Below, in pieces: positions 1 through 9,562 of a stretch of DNA of 64,000 bases. The notes below the pieces were generated by a model, which was given only the letters and a program-made list of their open reading frames with translations, made no database searches and was not told the origin of the DNA. The stretch comes from Pseudoxanthobacter soli DSM 19599 (lineage in GTDB: Bacteria; Pseudomonadota; Alphaproteobacteria; Rhizobiales; Segnochrobactraceae), in the NCBI RefSeq assembly GCF_900148505.1, contig NZ_FRXO01000001.1:434001-498000 (forward strand), given 5' to 3'. The position numbers and the translations under genes are program-made. Each line of letters starts with the position of its first letter. Position 1 is the stretch's first letter.

Positions 1-26
1 AATAATCCCTCGATCACAGGTGCAGA

Positions 27-734
27 ATGTCTGAGGAAGCCAAGGTTGCGATCGTCACGGCCGCGAGCAAGGGGCTCGGCGGCGGCTCCGCCCGCCGTCT
101 CGCCGAACTCGGGTGGAAGGTCGTCCTGTTCGCGCGCTCGGAGGAAGTGGAGCGGCTCGCGGGCGAACTCGGCGGTATCGGCGTGCGCGGGGACATCGCG
201 AACTCCGCCGATCTCGGGCGCCTCGTTCAGGTGGCGCTGGACGCGTACGGCCATATCGACGGTGCGGTGATCTCGACCGGTCATTCCGGCAAGGGCGATC
301 TGGTCGCCATTCCCGACGCGGTCTGGCACGAGGGACTGGACCTCTTGCTGATGCCTGTGGTCCGTCTCGCCCGGCTGCTTGTGCCGGAGTTCCAGAAGCA
401 GGGACACGGCTCCGTCGTCGCCGTGTCGTCGTTCGCCGCCATCGAGCCGGATCCGGATTTCCCGGTCTCCGCTGCCTTGCGGGCCGCGTTGTCGAGCTAC
501 GTCAAGCTGTTCGCGCGGCGCTATGCGGCCGAGAACATCCGGATGAATGCCGTCTTGCCCGGTTTCATCGACAGCCTTCCCGCCAAGGAAGACCGGATGC
601 GGCGCATTCCGGCCGGACGTTATGGCCGCGTCGACGAACTGGCGAGCACCGTCGCGTTCCTGCTGTCGGACGATTCATCCTATGTAACAGGACAGAACGT
701 TCTGGTGGACGGCGGCCTCGTCGCCGCGATCTGA
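27..734 (+). CDS. Atypical short-chain dehydrogenase/reductase (SDR) family protein
   Basis: This 235-residue protein has the length and Rossmann layout of the SDR family. Its N-terminus (VTAASKGLGGGSA, about residues 10-22) corresponds to the TGxxxGxG cofactor loop, but the first Gly is Ala. The central strand and Ser (VVAVSS, about 130-135) and the C-terminal NAVLPG and GQNVLVDGG segments are standard. Where classical members have YxxxK before an AAL helix, this one reads SAALRAAL, so both catalytic Tyr and Lys appear to be replaced. It may be a divergent or non-catalytic member, and its substrate cannot be inferred. An AGGTGC sequence precedes the ATG. It stands alone on the plus strand, followed by a hairpin terminator and genes on the opposite strand. 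Confidence 0.85.
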   Translation: MSEEAKVAIVTAASKGLGGGSARRLAELGWKVVLFARSEEVERLAGELGGIGVRGDIANSADLGRLVQVALDAYGHIDGAVISTGHSGKGDLVAIPDAVWHEGLDLLLMPVVRLARLLVPEFQKQGHGSVVAVSSFAAIEPDPDFPVSAALRAALSSYVKLFARRYAAENIRMNAVLPGFIDSLPAKEDRMRRIPAGRYGRVDELASTVAFLLSDDSSYVTGQNVLVDGGLVAAI

Positions 735-752
735 TAGCGGCGAGGGGCTTGT

Positions 753-774
753 CGGGCGCCCTGAGAGGCGCCCG
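753..774 (+). terminator. Hairpin terminator after the SDR gene
   Basis: An 8-bp perfect inverted repeat, CGGGCGCC / GGCGCCCG, has a 6-nt loop and starts about 20 nt after the stop of the SDR gene. The T tract is weak, so its function as an intrinsic terminator is inferred. Confidence 0.5.
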
Positions 775-836
775 CGTTCCGCATGGGAGGGGCGACCGTT
801 GCGGGGCGAACGCCTTAAACACGGTCGCCGTTCACC

Positions 837-1136
837 TTACCTTGTCGGCAGGATCTCGAAGCGCGCGGCCACCGGCTCGGCGTCCTCGACCTTGATGGAG
901 AGCACCGCCGAAGCCGAGGGGCCGATGCGGCAGGCGTTCAGCATGTCGTCGACCTTCTCGTGCGGTCCGCAGAACAGCGCCTCGACCGCACCGTTGCTGA
1001 GATTGCGTACCCAGCCCTGCAGCCCGCGCTGGCGGGCATGACGCTCGGCCCAGGCCCTGTAGCCCACGCCCTGCACCCGCCCCTCGACCAGGACGTGAAC
1101 GCATTTCCGATCCTCGGATGGAGTGCCGGTCGACAT
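837..1136 (-). CDS. acyP: Acylphosphatase
   Basis: This 99-residue protein matches the acylphosphatase family, which hydrolyses acyl phosphates in the cytoplasm. The signature VEGRVQGVGYRAW (about residues 17-29) contains the phosphate-binding loop and its catalytic Arg. GWVRNLSNGAVEA (about 41-53) contains the catalytic Asn. The start chosen has AGAGG 4 nt upstream. An alternative ATG at 1193 overlaps the stop of the DUF983 gene as ATGA, has AAGGA upstream and would add 19 residues, so the start is uncertain. It is the last gene of a minus-strand run topA-rnr-DUF983-acyP. Confidence 0.9.
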   Translation of the reverse strand: MSTGTPSEDRKCVHVLVEGRVQGVGYRAWAERHARQRGLQGWVRNLSNGAVEALFCGPHEKVDDMLNACRIGPSASAVLSIKVEDAEPVAARFEILPTR

Positions 1137-1189
1137 CAATCCTCTGTTCCCATGCTTGCCAGCGACGGCGGCTCCAACCGGCGCCGCGG

Positions 1190-1609
1190 TCATTCGTCTT
1201 CCTTCGGCGCGTTCGGATCGAACCCGTGCATCATCAGCGCCCATTGCAGCCCGATGACCGCGCCCTTGACCGGCCTCAGCAGGACGAGGGCCGAGATGAT
1301 TGTGAGAGGCACCCAGAGCGCCGTGTGAACCCAGAGCGGCGGATGCCAGGCGACTTCGACCGACAGCATCAGACCGACGATCAGGTGTCCGACGATGGAG
1401 ATGGTTATGTAGGGCGGCGCATCGTCGGCGCGGTGGTGATGAAACGCCTCCCCGCATTCGCTGCAATGGTCGGCGACCGTCAGGTAGCCCTTGAACAGCC
1501 GGCCGACACCGCAATGCGGGCAGCGGCCGAAAAGGCCGTGCCGGATCGCCGTCGCGAGCGACCGGCGCTCGACCACTGCCGGCACCGTCGCTCCGCCATA
1601 TTCGATCAT
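1190..1609 (-). CDS. DUF983 family zinc-ribbon membrane protein
   Basis: This 139-residue protein has two Cys pairs near the N-terminus, CPHC at 30-33 and CSEC at 49-52, forming a probable zinc ribbon. Two hydrophobic segments follow at roughly 68-90 and 95-118, and the end is charged. This is the DUF983 architecture common in Alphaproteobacteria, whose role is not established. Its ATG overlaps the end of rnr by 4 nt, and its own stop overlaps a possible acyP start, so translational coupling is likely. Confidence 0.88.
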   Translation of the reverse strand: MIEYGGATVPAVVERRSLATAIRHGLFGRCPHCGVGRLFKGYLTVADHCSECGEAFHHHRADDAPPYITISIVGHLIVGLMLSVEVAWHPPLWVHTALWVPLTIISALVLLRPVKGAVIGLQWALMMHGFDPNAPKEDE

Positions 1610-3936
1610 CGCTTTCTGCCTCCACCGGGTTTACCCGGCTTTTTACCCTTTTCGAACGCGCCACCTTTGCCCGCTTTGTGGCTTCGCGCAACCGCTGCCG
1701 CTCCGCCGGGCCGCCGCATCGGGCCCCGCGGCAGCCGGGTCGGAGTGCCGTGGGTGCCTTCGCTCAGCACCTCGAACCGAAGAGCGCCGGCGAACGGCGC
1801 GGCCTCCACGAGGCGCACCTCGATCGGATCGCCCATGCGGAACGTCTCGCCCGTCGCGCGGCCGATGAGCGCGCGGCTCGGTTCGTCGAAGTGGTAATAA
1901 TCCGCGCCCAGCGTGGCGGCCGGCACGAAGCCGTCGGCCCCGGTCTCGTTCAGCGTAACGAACAGCCCGGCCTTGGTGACGCCGCCGATGCGGCCGGTGA
2001 ACCGGGCGCCGATCCGGTCGGACAGCCAGAGCGCGATGAGCCGGTCGATTGTCTCGCGCTCGGCCGCCATCGCGCGGCGTTCTGTCGCCGATATGTCCGC
2101 GCCGATCGCGTCGAGCCGCGCTTCCTGTTCCTCCGTCAGGCCGTCCGCGCCAAGGCCGAGCGCCCGGATCAGCCCGCGATGGACGATCAGGTCGGCATAG
2201 CGGCGGATCGGGGAGGTGAAGTGGGCATAGCGGCGCAGGTTCAGGCCGAAATGGCCGATGTTGACCGGCGAATATTCCGCCTGGCTCTGGGAGCGCAGCA
2301 CCACCTCGTTGACGAGGTGGGCATTGGGCGTGTCGGCGAAGCGCGCCAGGATGCCGTTGAACTGCGACGGGCGCAGGTTGCCGGTCTTGGCGAGCTTGAA
2401 GTCGAGCGTCGACAGGAACTCCGACAGCGAGAACAGCTTCTCCTGCGAAGGCGCGTCGTGGATGCGATAGACGAGGCCGATGCGGTGCCGCTCCAGCGTC
2501 TCGGCGGCCGCGACGTTGGCCTGGATCATGAACTCCTCGATCAGTTTGTGGGCATCGAGGCGTTCCGGCACGACGACGCGGTCCACCGTGCCGTCCGTCT
2601 TCAGAAGAATCTTGCGCTCGGGCAGGTCGAGATCGAGCGGCTCCCGGGCGTCGCGGCCACGCTTGAGGACCGCGTAGGCCTCCCAAAGCGGCTTCAGGAT
2701 CGGTTCCAGCATCGGGCCGGTGCGGTCGCTCGCAAATCCGTCGATCGCGGCTTGCGCCTCGGCATAGGCGAGGCGCGCCGCCGAGCGCATCATGATGCGG
2801 TGGAAGGTGTGCGAGCGCTTGCGTCCGTCCTTGCCGAACACCATGCGAACGGCGAGGGCAGGGCGGTCGACGTTCTCCTTCAGCGAACAGAGATCGTTGG
2901 AGATGCGCTCCGGCAGCATCGGCACGACGCGGTCCGGGAAATAGACCGAGTTGCCGCGGATCAGCGCCTCGCGATCGAGGGCAGAGCGCGTGCGCACGTA
3001 ATAGGCGACGTCGGCAATTGCGACCGTGACGATCCAGCCGCCGGCATTGTCGTCCGCCTCGTCCGGCTCGGCGTGAACCGCGTCATCGTGATCCTTGGCG
3101 TCCGGCGGATCGATGGTCACGAGCGGCAGCTTCCGCCAGTCCTCGCGGCCGGCCATCGTCGCCGGGCGGGCCGCCTCCGCTTCCGCCAGCACCTCCGCCG
3201 GGAAGATGTGCGGGATGCCCTGGGTGTGGATCGCGATCATCGAGACCGCGCGTTCCGACTTGAAGGAGCCGATCCGTTCCACGATGCGCGCGCGGGGCAA
3301 ACCGTAGCGGCCGACGCGGGTCACGCTGACGGAGACGAGGTCGCCATCTTCGGCGCCCGCAAGCCCGTCCGGCTCGATCTCCAGTTCCTGGGCACGCTTC
3401 TTGTCCACCGGCAGCACGCGCGGCGCCGGTGCGCCGGGTGGATTGTGGACGATGCCGAGCACGGCGTCCGCGCGCCGGTCGATCACCTTGATTACCCGTC
3501 CGACGCGGACGACCTCCAGCCCCGGCGGCGGCTCGACGAGGCGGGCCAGAACCTTGTCGCCGATGCCGGGAGCGGGGCCGACGATGCGGCGGCGCTCGGC
3601 CATGATGGGAATGCGCGGCGGAGCGCCCTTCGAGGCGTCCCACGCCACGGGCTCACCCACGAGTTCGCCGTCGGCGTCGCGCTCGACGACGGCCAGAACC
3701 GCGACGGGCGGCAGGTCGCCCGGCTGGATCAGGCGGCCACGGCGCTTCTCGACCAGCCCCTCGGCTTCCAGTTCCTTCAGGATCCGCTTCAGCGCGATCC
3801 GCGCGGCGCCCTTGATGCCGAACGCGCGGGAAAGCTCACGCTTGCCCGCCTCGCCCGGGTGCTCGCGCAGATAGGTCAGGATTTCCTGCCGGGACGGAAA
3901 CTCCCCCTCGGCCGAGCCTTTGCGGGGAGATGCCAT
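1606..3936 (-). CDS. rnr: Ribonuclease R (3'-5' exoribonuclease)
   Basis: This 776-residue enzyme degrades structured RNA processively from the 3' end in the cytoplasm. It has an N-terminal winged-helix region (residues ~12-65), cold-shock-like OB domains, and the RNB catalytic domain with the metal-binding motif IDPPDAKDHDDAV near residue 275. A C-terminal S1 domain (GARFTGRIGGVTKAGLF, about 640-720) precedes a Lys/Gly/Arg-rich basic tail, which is typical of the family. It starts 6 nt after the topA stop and overlaps the DUF983 gene by 4 nt, so the four genes probably form one operon. Confidence 0.96.
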   Translation of the reverse strand: MASPRKGSAEGEFPSRQEILTYLREHPGEAGKRELSRAFGIKGAARIALKRILKELEAEGLVEKRRGRLIQPGDLPPVAVLAVVERDADGELVGEPVAWDASKGAPPRIPIMAERRRIVGPAPGIGDKVLARLVEPPPGLEVVRVGRVIKVIDRRADAVLGIVHNPPGAPAPRVLPVDKKRAQELEIEPDGLAGAEDGDLVSVSVTRVGRYGLPRARIVERIGSFKSERAVSMIAIHTQGIPHIFPAEVLAEAEAARPATMAGREDWRKLPLVTIDPPDAKDHDDAVHAEPDEADDNAGGWIVTVAIADVAYYVRTRSALDREALIRGNSVYFPDRVVPMLPERISNDLCSLKENVDRPALAVRMVFGKDGRKRSHTFHRIMMRSAARLAYAEAQAAIDGFASDRTGPMLEPILKPLWEAYAVLKRGRDAREPLDLDLPERKILLKTDGTVDRVVVPERLDAHKLIEEFMIQANVAAAETLERHRIGLVYRIHDAPSQEKLFSLSEFLSTLDFKLAKTGNLRPSQFNGILARFADTPNAHLVNEVVLRSQSQAEYSPVNIGHFGLNLRRYAHFTSPIRRYADLIVHRGLIRALGLGADGLTEEQEARLDAIGADISATERRAMAAERETIDRLIALWLSDRIGARFTGRIGGVTKAGLFVTLNETGADGFVPAATLGADYYHFDEPSRALIGRATGETFRMGDPIEVRLVEAAPFAGALRFEVLSEGTHGTPTRLPRGPMRRPGGAAAVARSHKAGKGGAFEKGKKPGKPGGGRKR

Positions 3937-3942
3937 TGCCGC

Positions 3943-6690
3943 TCACCCCGCTTCGCCGCCGGCCGCGCCGGCCTTGGCCTTCGCCGGTGCTTTCTTTGCG
4001 CCTGCAGACTTGGCACTCGCAGACTTGGCACTCGCAGATTTGGCGCCCGCGGGCTTGGCGGCGGAGGCCTTGCCACCTGAAGACTTGCTCGCGGCTTTGG
4101 GCTTGGCCGTCTTGGCGGGGGCCTCGCCGTCTGCCGCAGCGGTCTTCGAGGCCGTGCTCTTGCCGCGCGTGGGCTTGGCGGGTGACTTCTCGGCCTTGGC
4201 GTCGATCAGCGCGGCCGCCTGCTCGACGGTCAGCGTCGCGGGATCGGTTCCGCGCGGCAGGGTCGCGTTGATCTTGCCGAGGCTGACATAGGGGCCGTAA
4301 CGCCCATCGCGGACCACCATGGCGCCGCCGAGGGTCGGATGGTCGCCAACCGTTCGGCCCGGCGCGGTACCCGGGCGGCCTCGGCCGCCCTTCTCCTGCT
4401 TTTCGGCCAGCAGCGCCACCGCACGGTTGATGCCGACGGTGAAGACCTCGTCCGCCGAGGGCAGGTTCGCGTAAGTGCCGTTGTGCTGGATGAATGGCCC
4501 GTATCGTCCGATGCCGGCCGTGATCGGAGCACCTGTTTCCGGGTGCACGCCGACCTCGCGCGGCAGCGACAACAGCGCCAGCGCCTTTTCGAGGTCGAGG
4601 GTCGATGCCTCCCAGCCGCGCGGCAGCGACGAGCGCTTTGGCTTCTCTCCCTCGCCGAGCTGCACATAGACGCCGAAACGTCCGGACCGCAGCGAAACCT
4701 CAAGCCCAGTCGCGGGATCGGTGCCGAGCACCTTCGGGCCGTCGCTCTCCGCCGTCCCCTCGCCCTCGCCGGGTTTGGTGATCTGGCGGGTGTAGCGGCA
4801 CTCCGGGTAGTTCGAGCAGCCGATGAACGAACCGAACTTGCCGACCTTCAGCGACAGGCGGCCATTGCCGCAGCTCGGGCAGGCGCGCGGGTCCGTCCCG
4901 TCTTCCCGGGGCGGGAAGATGTGCGGCCCGAGCGCATCGTTCAAGGCATCCAGCACCTGCGAGACGCGCAGATCCTTGATCTCGTCAACGGCGTGCGAGA
5001 AGTCCTTCCAGAACAGCCGCAGCACCTCGCGCCAGTCGAGTTCGCCGGCCGAGATCCGATCGAGCTGCTCTTCGAGGCTCGCCGTGAAGTCGTATTCGAC
5101 ATAGCGCTCGAAGAACGAGGACAGGAACGCGATGACGAGGCGTCCCTTGTCCTCCGGCACCAGCCGCTTGCGATCGAGGCGGACATATTCGCGGTCGCGA
5201 AGCACCGACAGCGTGGCCGAATAGGTGGACGGCCGGCCGATGCCGAGTTCTTCCATCTTCTTGATGAGCGTCGCTTCGGTGTAGCGCGGCGGCGGCTCGG
5301 TGAAGTGCTGGCTGGTGTTGACGTCCTTGCGCGTCAGAGGATCGCCGGAAGCCATGGCGGGCAGGCGGCGGGCCTCCTCGTCCTCTTCGTCGTCGCTGCC
5401 TTCCTGGTAGAGCGTCAGGAAGCCGTCGAAACGGACGACGGAACCGGTCGCGCGCAGTTCGGCGCGGCGTTCGCCGGCATCGGCGAGGATATCGACCGTG
5501 GTGCGCTCGATCTCTGCGGATTCCATCTGGCTCGCCACGGTGCGCTTCCAGATCAGCTCATAGAGCTTGGCCTGCTCGGGATCGAGGATGCGCGCGAGGT
5601 CGGCCGGATGGCGCGAGACGTCGGTCGGCCTGATCGCCTCGTGGGCTTCCTGGGCGTTCTTGGCCTTCGTCACATATTTCCGCGGCGCCTGCGGCACGTA
5701 ACGCGGCCCGTGGCGCTTGTCGATCTCGGCGCGGATCGCAGCGACGGCCTCCGGCGCGACGTCGACGCCGTCGGTTCGCATGTAGGTGATGATGCCGGCG
5801 GTCTCGCCGCCGATATCGACGCCCTCGTAGAGCCGCTGGGCGATCTGCATGGTCCGCGCCGGCGGCAGGCCGAGCTTGCGCGAGGCCTCCTGCTGCAACG
5901 TGGAGGTTGTGAACGGCGGATAGGGGTTGCGGCGCGTCGGCTTGGATTCGACCGATGTCACCGACAGGCGCGCGGCGCCGAGCACCTCGGCGATCGCGCG
6001 GGCTTCTTCGGCCGTCTTCACGTCGAGGCGGCCGATCTTCCTGCCGTCGATCGAGGCGAGGCGGGCTTCGAACACCTCGCCCTTCGGCGTCGCGAGGCTG
6101 ACCAGGATCGACCAATATTCCTGGGTGACGAAGGTCTCGATCTCGAGTTCGCGATCGCAGACGAGGCGCAGCGCCACCGACTGCACCCGGCCCGCCGACC
6201 GGGCGCCGGGAAGCTTGCGCCACAGCACCGGCGACAGCGTGAAGCCGACCAGATAATCGAGCGCGCGGCGCGCCAGGTAGGCGTCCACCAGCGGCGCATC
6301 GATCTGGCGCGGATTGGCCATCGCCGCCAGCACGGACGATTTGGTGATCGCGTTGAACACCACCCGCTCGACCGGCTGCGACTTCAGCGCCTTCTTGTCG
6401 CGCAGCACCTGCAGCACGTGCCAGGAAATCGCCTCACCCTCGCGGTCGGGGTCGGTCGCGAGGATCAGCCGGTCGGCGTCCTTCACGGCCTTCGCGATGT
6501 CCGAAAGTCGCTTCTGGGCCTTTGCGTCGACTTCCCAGCTCATGGAGAAGTCTTCGTCCGGCAACACAGAGCCGTCCTTGGCCGGAAGATCCCGGACATG
6601 GCCGTAGGACGCCAGGACGTGATAGTCCGGGCCGAGATATTTATTGATGGTTTTCGCCTTTGCAGGCGATTCCACGATGACGACGTGCAT
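3943..6690 (-). CDS. topA: DNA topoisomerase I (type IA)
   Basis: This 915-residue enzyme relaxes negative supercoils. It starts with the Toprim motif VIVESPAKAKTI and contains the active-site segment ITYMRTDG, whose Tyr makes the DNA-protein link. A zinc ribbon begins CPSCGNGRLSLKVGKFG (about 610), and further topoisomerase C-terminal repeat domains end near residue 825. The last ~90 residues are a low-complexity Lys/Ala/Ser tail, common in alphaproteobacterial TopA and thought to help non-specific DNA binding. AAGGT lies 5 nt before the ATG. dprA lies upstream, past one small gene of opposite orientation. Confidence 0.97.
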   Translation of the reverse strand: MHVVIVESPAKAKTINKYLGPDYHVLASYGHVRDLPAKDGSVLPDEDFSMSWEVDAKAQKRLSDIAKAVKDADRLILATDPDREGEAISWHVLQVLRDKKALKSQPVERVVFNAITKSSVLAAMANPRQIDAPLVDAYLARRALDYLVGFTLSPVLWRKLPGARSAGRVQSVALRLVCDRELEIETFVTQEYWSILVSLATPKGEVFEARLASIDGRKIGRLDVKTAEEARAIAEVLGAARLSVTSVESKPTRRNPYPPFTTSTLQQEASRKLGLPPARTMQIAQRLYEGVDIGGETAGIITYMRTDGVDVAPEAVAAIRAEIDKRHGPRYVPQAPRKYVTKAKNAQEAHEAIRPTDVSRHPADLARILDPEQAKLYELIWKRTVASQMESAEIERTTVDILADAGERRAELRATGSVVRFDGFLTLYQEGSDDEEDEEARRLPAMASGDPLTRKDVNTSQHFTEPPPRYTEATLIKKMEELGIGRPSTYSATLSVLRDREYVRLDRKRLVPEDKGRLVIAFLSSFFERYVEYDFTASLEEQLDRISAGELDWREVLRLFWKDFSHAVDEIKDLRVSQVLDALNDALGPHIFPPREDGTDPRACPSCGNGRLSLKVGKFGSFIGCSNYPECRYTRQITKPGEGEGTAESDGPKVLGTDPATGLEVSLRSGRFGVYVQLGEGEKPKRSSLPRGWEASTLDLEKALALLSLPREVGVHPETGAPITAGIGRYGPFIQHNGTYANLPSADEVFTVGINRAVALLAEKQEKGGRGRPGTAPGRTVGDHPTLGGAMVVRDGRYGPYVSLGKINATLPRGTDPATLTVEQAAALIDAKAEKSPAKPTRGKSTASKTAAADGEAPAKTAKPKAASKSSGGKASAAKPAGAKSASAKSASAKSAGAKKAPAKAKAGAAGGEAG
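4005..4049. repeat. 15-bp tandem repeat (x3) in the topA tail
   Basis: Three adjacent copies of cagacttggcactcg occur here, the third with three changes. On the coding strand they encode an Ala-Ser-Ala-Lys-Ser type pentapeptide within the low-complexity C-terminal tail of TopA. Tail length is likely to vary between strains by slippage. Confidence 0.85.
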
Positions 6691-6966
6691 CGTAACCTTG
6701 CGAATTCCAACCGAACCGGATCAGCGGAGGCAGGCCGGCTCTCACCGCTGACTGCGTGGGCAGCGCCGGACCATCGGGGATCGGAGGGGCGCTGTCAAAT
6801 CATGCGTGCATCCCAAGGGACGCGGGCCGCGCCTCACATGACGATACAACTTAAAGTACACATTTTCATTTCAATCGTCCTTTGGTAGTGATCGTGTGGC
6901 GGTGACAGCATTTCTTCCATCGCCGCACATCCAGCCTGCGCGTACATTTCAGGGGGCAGCGGAGCC

Positions 6967-7218
6967 ATGAGCGCCGATCGTGTCGATGTGTTGAAGATCG
7001 AGGGCGGCAAGCCCGCCGCCGCCTCCTCCGCCTCACCGAACATGCGCCGTTCCGAGGAGTCGCTCGAGCGGCTGGTCTATATCGAGCAGATGCTTTTCGA
7101 ACTCGCCGGCATGGCGAGGACTCTCGAAGCCGACTTTCTCGGCTACCTGATTTCCATCGCCCATGCTGAAGCCGTCGCGGCGGCGACGAAGGCCGCTTCG
7201 GCACATCGTCATCGCTGA
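6967..7218 (+). CDS. Conserved hypothetical small protein
   Basis: This 83-residue protein has a disordered Ala/Ser-rich N-terminus and a helical core, RLVYIEQMLFELAGMARTLE followed by a hydrophobic helix reaching about residue 68. I recall similar small unnamed proteins in Hyphomicrobiales but assign no function. AGGGGG lies about 10 nt and GGAG 2 nt upstream of the ATG. It sits alone between divergent topA and convergent dprA. The His-rich last residues (AHRHR) could bind metal, but that is speculation. Confidence 0.65.
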   Translation: MSADRVDVLKIEGGKPAAASSASPNMRRSEESLERLVYIEQMLFELAGMARTLEADFLGYLISIAHAEAVAAATKAASAHRHR

Positions 7219-7276
7219 CAGTGCTCGACAGGTCCCCAACATAGGAATGCGACGGACGTTCCGCCACCGTCCCGTG

Positions 7277-7304
7277 CCCAACGTCCTGCACCCAACGTCC
7301 TGCA
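7277..7304. repeat. 14-bp tandem direct repeat
   Basis: The sequence cccaacgtcctgca occurs twice head to tail in the short gap between the small hypothetical gene and the 3' end of dprA. It has no recognised function. Confidence 0.7.
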
Positions 7305-7357
7305 CCCGACCGTCTTGCGTCGCGTCAGCAGTGATCCTCGGACGAACGCCGTCGCGG

Positions 7358-8497
7358 TCACTCGGGGATCATCGACACACGGCCGCCGCCATGGCGCTCG
7401 ATCCGGCCGGCGACCTCGAGTTCAAGGAGCACGACCAGCACCACCGCTGAGGGCAGCGAGGTGTGCCGCACGATCTCATCGATCGGCGTCGGCGTCGGTC
7501 CGAGGGCCTGCACCACCAGTGCCCGGCTGTCGTCTGCGATCCTGTCCATGGCGTCGGGTCCGGCTGGCCGTTCGGGTTCTTCCATCGGCGTCGGCGCCGG
7601 CTCGCGGTCGATCAGCGGCGCCACGGCTTCGATCACGTCCGCCGCGCCCCTTGTGAGAATCGCCCCTTCGCGAATGAGATCGTTGCAGCCCTCTGCGCGC
7701 GGATCGAGCGGTGAGCCCGGCACCGCCATCACCACGCGGCCCTGTTCGGCGGCGAAGCGCGCGGTGTGGAGCGACCCCGACCTGCGGGCAGCCTCGACGA
7801 TCACGACGGCGAGGCTCATGCCGGAGATCAGCCGGTTGCGGCGGGGAAAGTCGTGGGGCCGCGCCACCCAGCCCATCGGCATCTCGCTCACCGCCGCCCC
7901 GCCGCGGTCCACGATGCGGTCGAGAAGGTCGGTGTGCTCGGGCGGATAGATCTTGTCGAGGCCGCCGGCGAGCACCGCCGTGGTCCCGAGGTCGACGACG
8001 GCGGCGTGGGCGGCCGCGTCGATGCCGCGGGCGAGACCAGACACCACCACGAGGCCGGCCTCTCCGATGCCACGCGCCAGTCGTTCTGCCATTAGTCGTC
8101 CCGCCGTCGAGGCGTTGCGGGATCCGACGATGGCGACGGCACGCCGGCGCAGGCCATCCGTGGGGCCTTTGACCGCGATGAGCGGGGGTGGCGCATCGAC
8201 GGCGGCAAGGTCGCGGGGATAGTCGGCCTCGCCGATCGCCACGAACCGGACGCCTGCGCGCGCCGCCTGCTCCATCTCGCGCTCGGCATCGGCGGTGCTT
8301 GCGATCTTGATCCTGCGGGCGCCGCCGCGGCGGGCGAGTTCCGGCAGCGCCTCCAGAGCGGCGGAAGCCGAGCCGAAATGATTGACGAGCGCGCGGAAGG
8401 TCGTCGGGCCCACATTCTCGGAGCGGATCAGCCGCAGCCACGCGAGCCGCTGGGGATCGGTCAGGCGTATGCGGGATGCCGCTCCGGTTTCCGTCAT
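7358..8497 (-). CDS. dprA: DNA-processing protein DprA (Smf)
   Basis: This 379-residue protein binds incoming single-stranded DNA and loads RecA during transformation. An N-terminal helix-hairpin-like region (residues ~12-60) is followed by the Rossmann-type DprA core with [30 protein letters not shown] and [17 protein letters not shown]-terminal winged helix (about 310-375) ends the protein. GAGG lies 8 nt before the ATG. plsY lies immediately upstream on the same strand, the usual alphaproteobacterial neighbour. Confidence 0.95.
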   Translation of the reverse strand: MTETGAASRIRLTDPQRLAWLRLIRSENVGPTTFRALVNHFGSASAALEALPELARRGGARRIKIASTADAEREMEQAARAGVRFVAIGEADYPRDLAAVDAPPPLIAVKGPTDGLRRRAVAIVGSRNASTAGRLMAERLARGIGEAGLVVVSGLARGIDAAAHAAVVDLGTTAVLAGGLDKIYPPEHTDLLDRIVDRGGAAVSEMPMGWVARPHDFPRRNRLISGMSLAVVIVEAARRSGSLHTARFAAEQGRVVMAVPGSPLDPRAEGCNDLIREGAILTRGAADVIEAVAPLIDREPAPTPMEEPERPAGPDAMDRIADDSRALVVQALGPTPTPIDEIVRHTSLPSAVVLVVLLELEVAGRIERHGGGRVSMIPE

Positions 8498-8542
8498 AGG
8501 CCGCGCCTCTCTTCCCTCATGGGATGCGCCTCACGGCTCTCG

Positions 8543-9178
8543 TCAGCGCGACCCCGCGCCGCGTTTCTTGTCGCCGATGCGCCCCTCGGTGCCGGCCAGG
8601 AGCCGACGGATGTTCTCATGATGGCGCAGCCAGAGCACCAGCGCGAGCAGTGCGAACAGGGCCGCGAGGGCGTATTCGCCGACGGCGGCGAGAATCAGCG
8701 GCGTCGCGGCGCTGGCGACGAGCGCGGAAAGCGACGAGTAGCGGGTCAGCCAGGCGACGATCAGCCAGATCGCGGCGAACGACAGCGCGACCGGCCAGGC
8801 CAGTCCGATGAGCAGGCCGAGGAAGGTCGCGACGCCCTTGCCGCCCCGGAAGCCGAGCCAGACGGGAAAGAGGTGGCCGAAGAACGCGCCGCCGCCGGCC
8901 GCGAGCGCCGCTGCCGGACCGGCGAAGTGGCCGGCGATCAGGATCGCCACCGTGCCCTTCAACATGTCGCCGAGAAGCGTGCCCGCCGCGATCCAGCGGT
9001 TGCCGGTGCGCAGCACGTTGGTCGCGCCGATATTGCCCGAGCCGACGGCGCGGATATCGCCCAGGCCTGCCGCCCGGGTGAGGATGAGGCCGAAGGGAAT
9101 CGAGCCGGCGAAATAGCCGAACACGAGGGCGGCCAGGGTCACCCAGGAAAAAAGGGAAGCATCGAGCGCAGGCGACAA
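8543..9178 (-). CDS. plsY: Acyl-phosphate:glycerol-3-phosphate acyltransferase
   Basis: This inner-membrane enzyme transfers an acyl group from acyl phosphate to glycerol-3-phosphate, the first step of phospholipid synthesis. The three conserved loops are present: [20 protein letters not shown] and [12 protein letters not shown]. Several hydrophobic helices fit the five-helix PlsY fold. The reading frame is open back to an ATG at 9256, but that ATG has no SD and would add a Cys/Gly-rich extension unlike the family. A TTG at 9178 with GGGAG 9 nt upstream gives 211 residues, close to the family norm, so it is preferred. A GTG nearer the first helix is also possible. Confidence 0.93.
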   Translation of the reverse strand: MSPALDASLFSWVTLAALVFGYFAGSIPFGLILTRAAGLGDIRAVGSGNIGATNVLRTGNRWIAAGTLLGDMLKGTVAILIAGHFAGPAAALAAGGGAFFGHLFPVWLGFRGGKGVATFLGLLIGLAWPVALSFAAIWLIVAWLTRYSSLSALVASAATPLILAAVGEYALAALFALLALVLWLRHHENIRRLLAGTEGRIGDKKRGAGSR

Positions 9179-9256
9179 GCTGTGGATCTCCCGGAGCGCG
9201 CCCGGAAAGCATCCGCAGGCGCAAGCGGCCCGGCTGCCTTCGCCGAACGCGGTCAC

Positions 9257-9562
9257 ATCGTGCGTATGATGGAACGCCGTTGGTGGCGGGGGCGGACGGC
9301 CTTACACCACGGATCGGCCGCCGGCCCGTCGCGCGCACTATGCCGATTGGCGGTGCCTCCGGCAACGGGCGCGCGCTTACGCCCGGGCGCCGATTCGTCG
9401 TCTGGCCGCAAAATGGCCGTGTGGGGTGTGGATGCACGCCGGCTGCCGAAGATGTCGATTCGGGTGCGCACAATTCCCGCACGTCCTCCCCAAGTTTGGC
9501 TGCTATCAGTCGACGATTCCCTTGGGATTCAGAGTGGGATTCGGATTCGGGAGAGATTCTCG
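9257..9562. other. Intergenic region without a recognised gene
   Basis: This ~300-nt gap lies between divergent plsY and the PAP2-like gene. It is GC-rich on the left and becomes less so near 9500-9560, where short gattc-containing direct repeats occur. No RNA gene or convincing ORF was recognised. It must contain both promoters. Confidence 0.5.

Noticed and set aside
837-1691. 284-residue frame joining acylphosphatase to upstream sequence
   Set aside because: The N-terminal part is the shifted-frame shadow of the DUF983 gene and rnr; only the last 99 residues match acylphosphatase.
1678-4080. 800-residue open frame on the plus strand antisense to rnr
   Set aside because: It is a shadow of GC-rich codon bias opposite a clear RNase R gene, with no family similarity.
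4339-6888. 849-residue open frame antisense to topA
   Set aside because: The topA frame has full catalytic motifs; the antisense product is Arg/Ala/Gly-rich low-complexity sequence.
6691-6966. TTGACA upstream of topA on the minus strand as its promoter
   Set aside because: At 17 nt spacing the -10 would be GATGGT, which is too poor to report as a feature.
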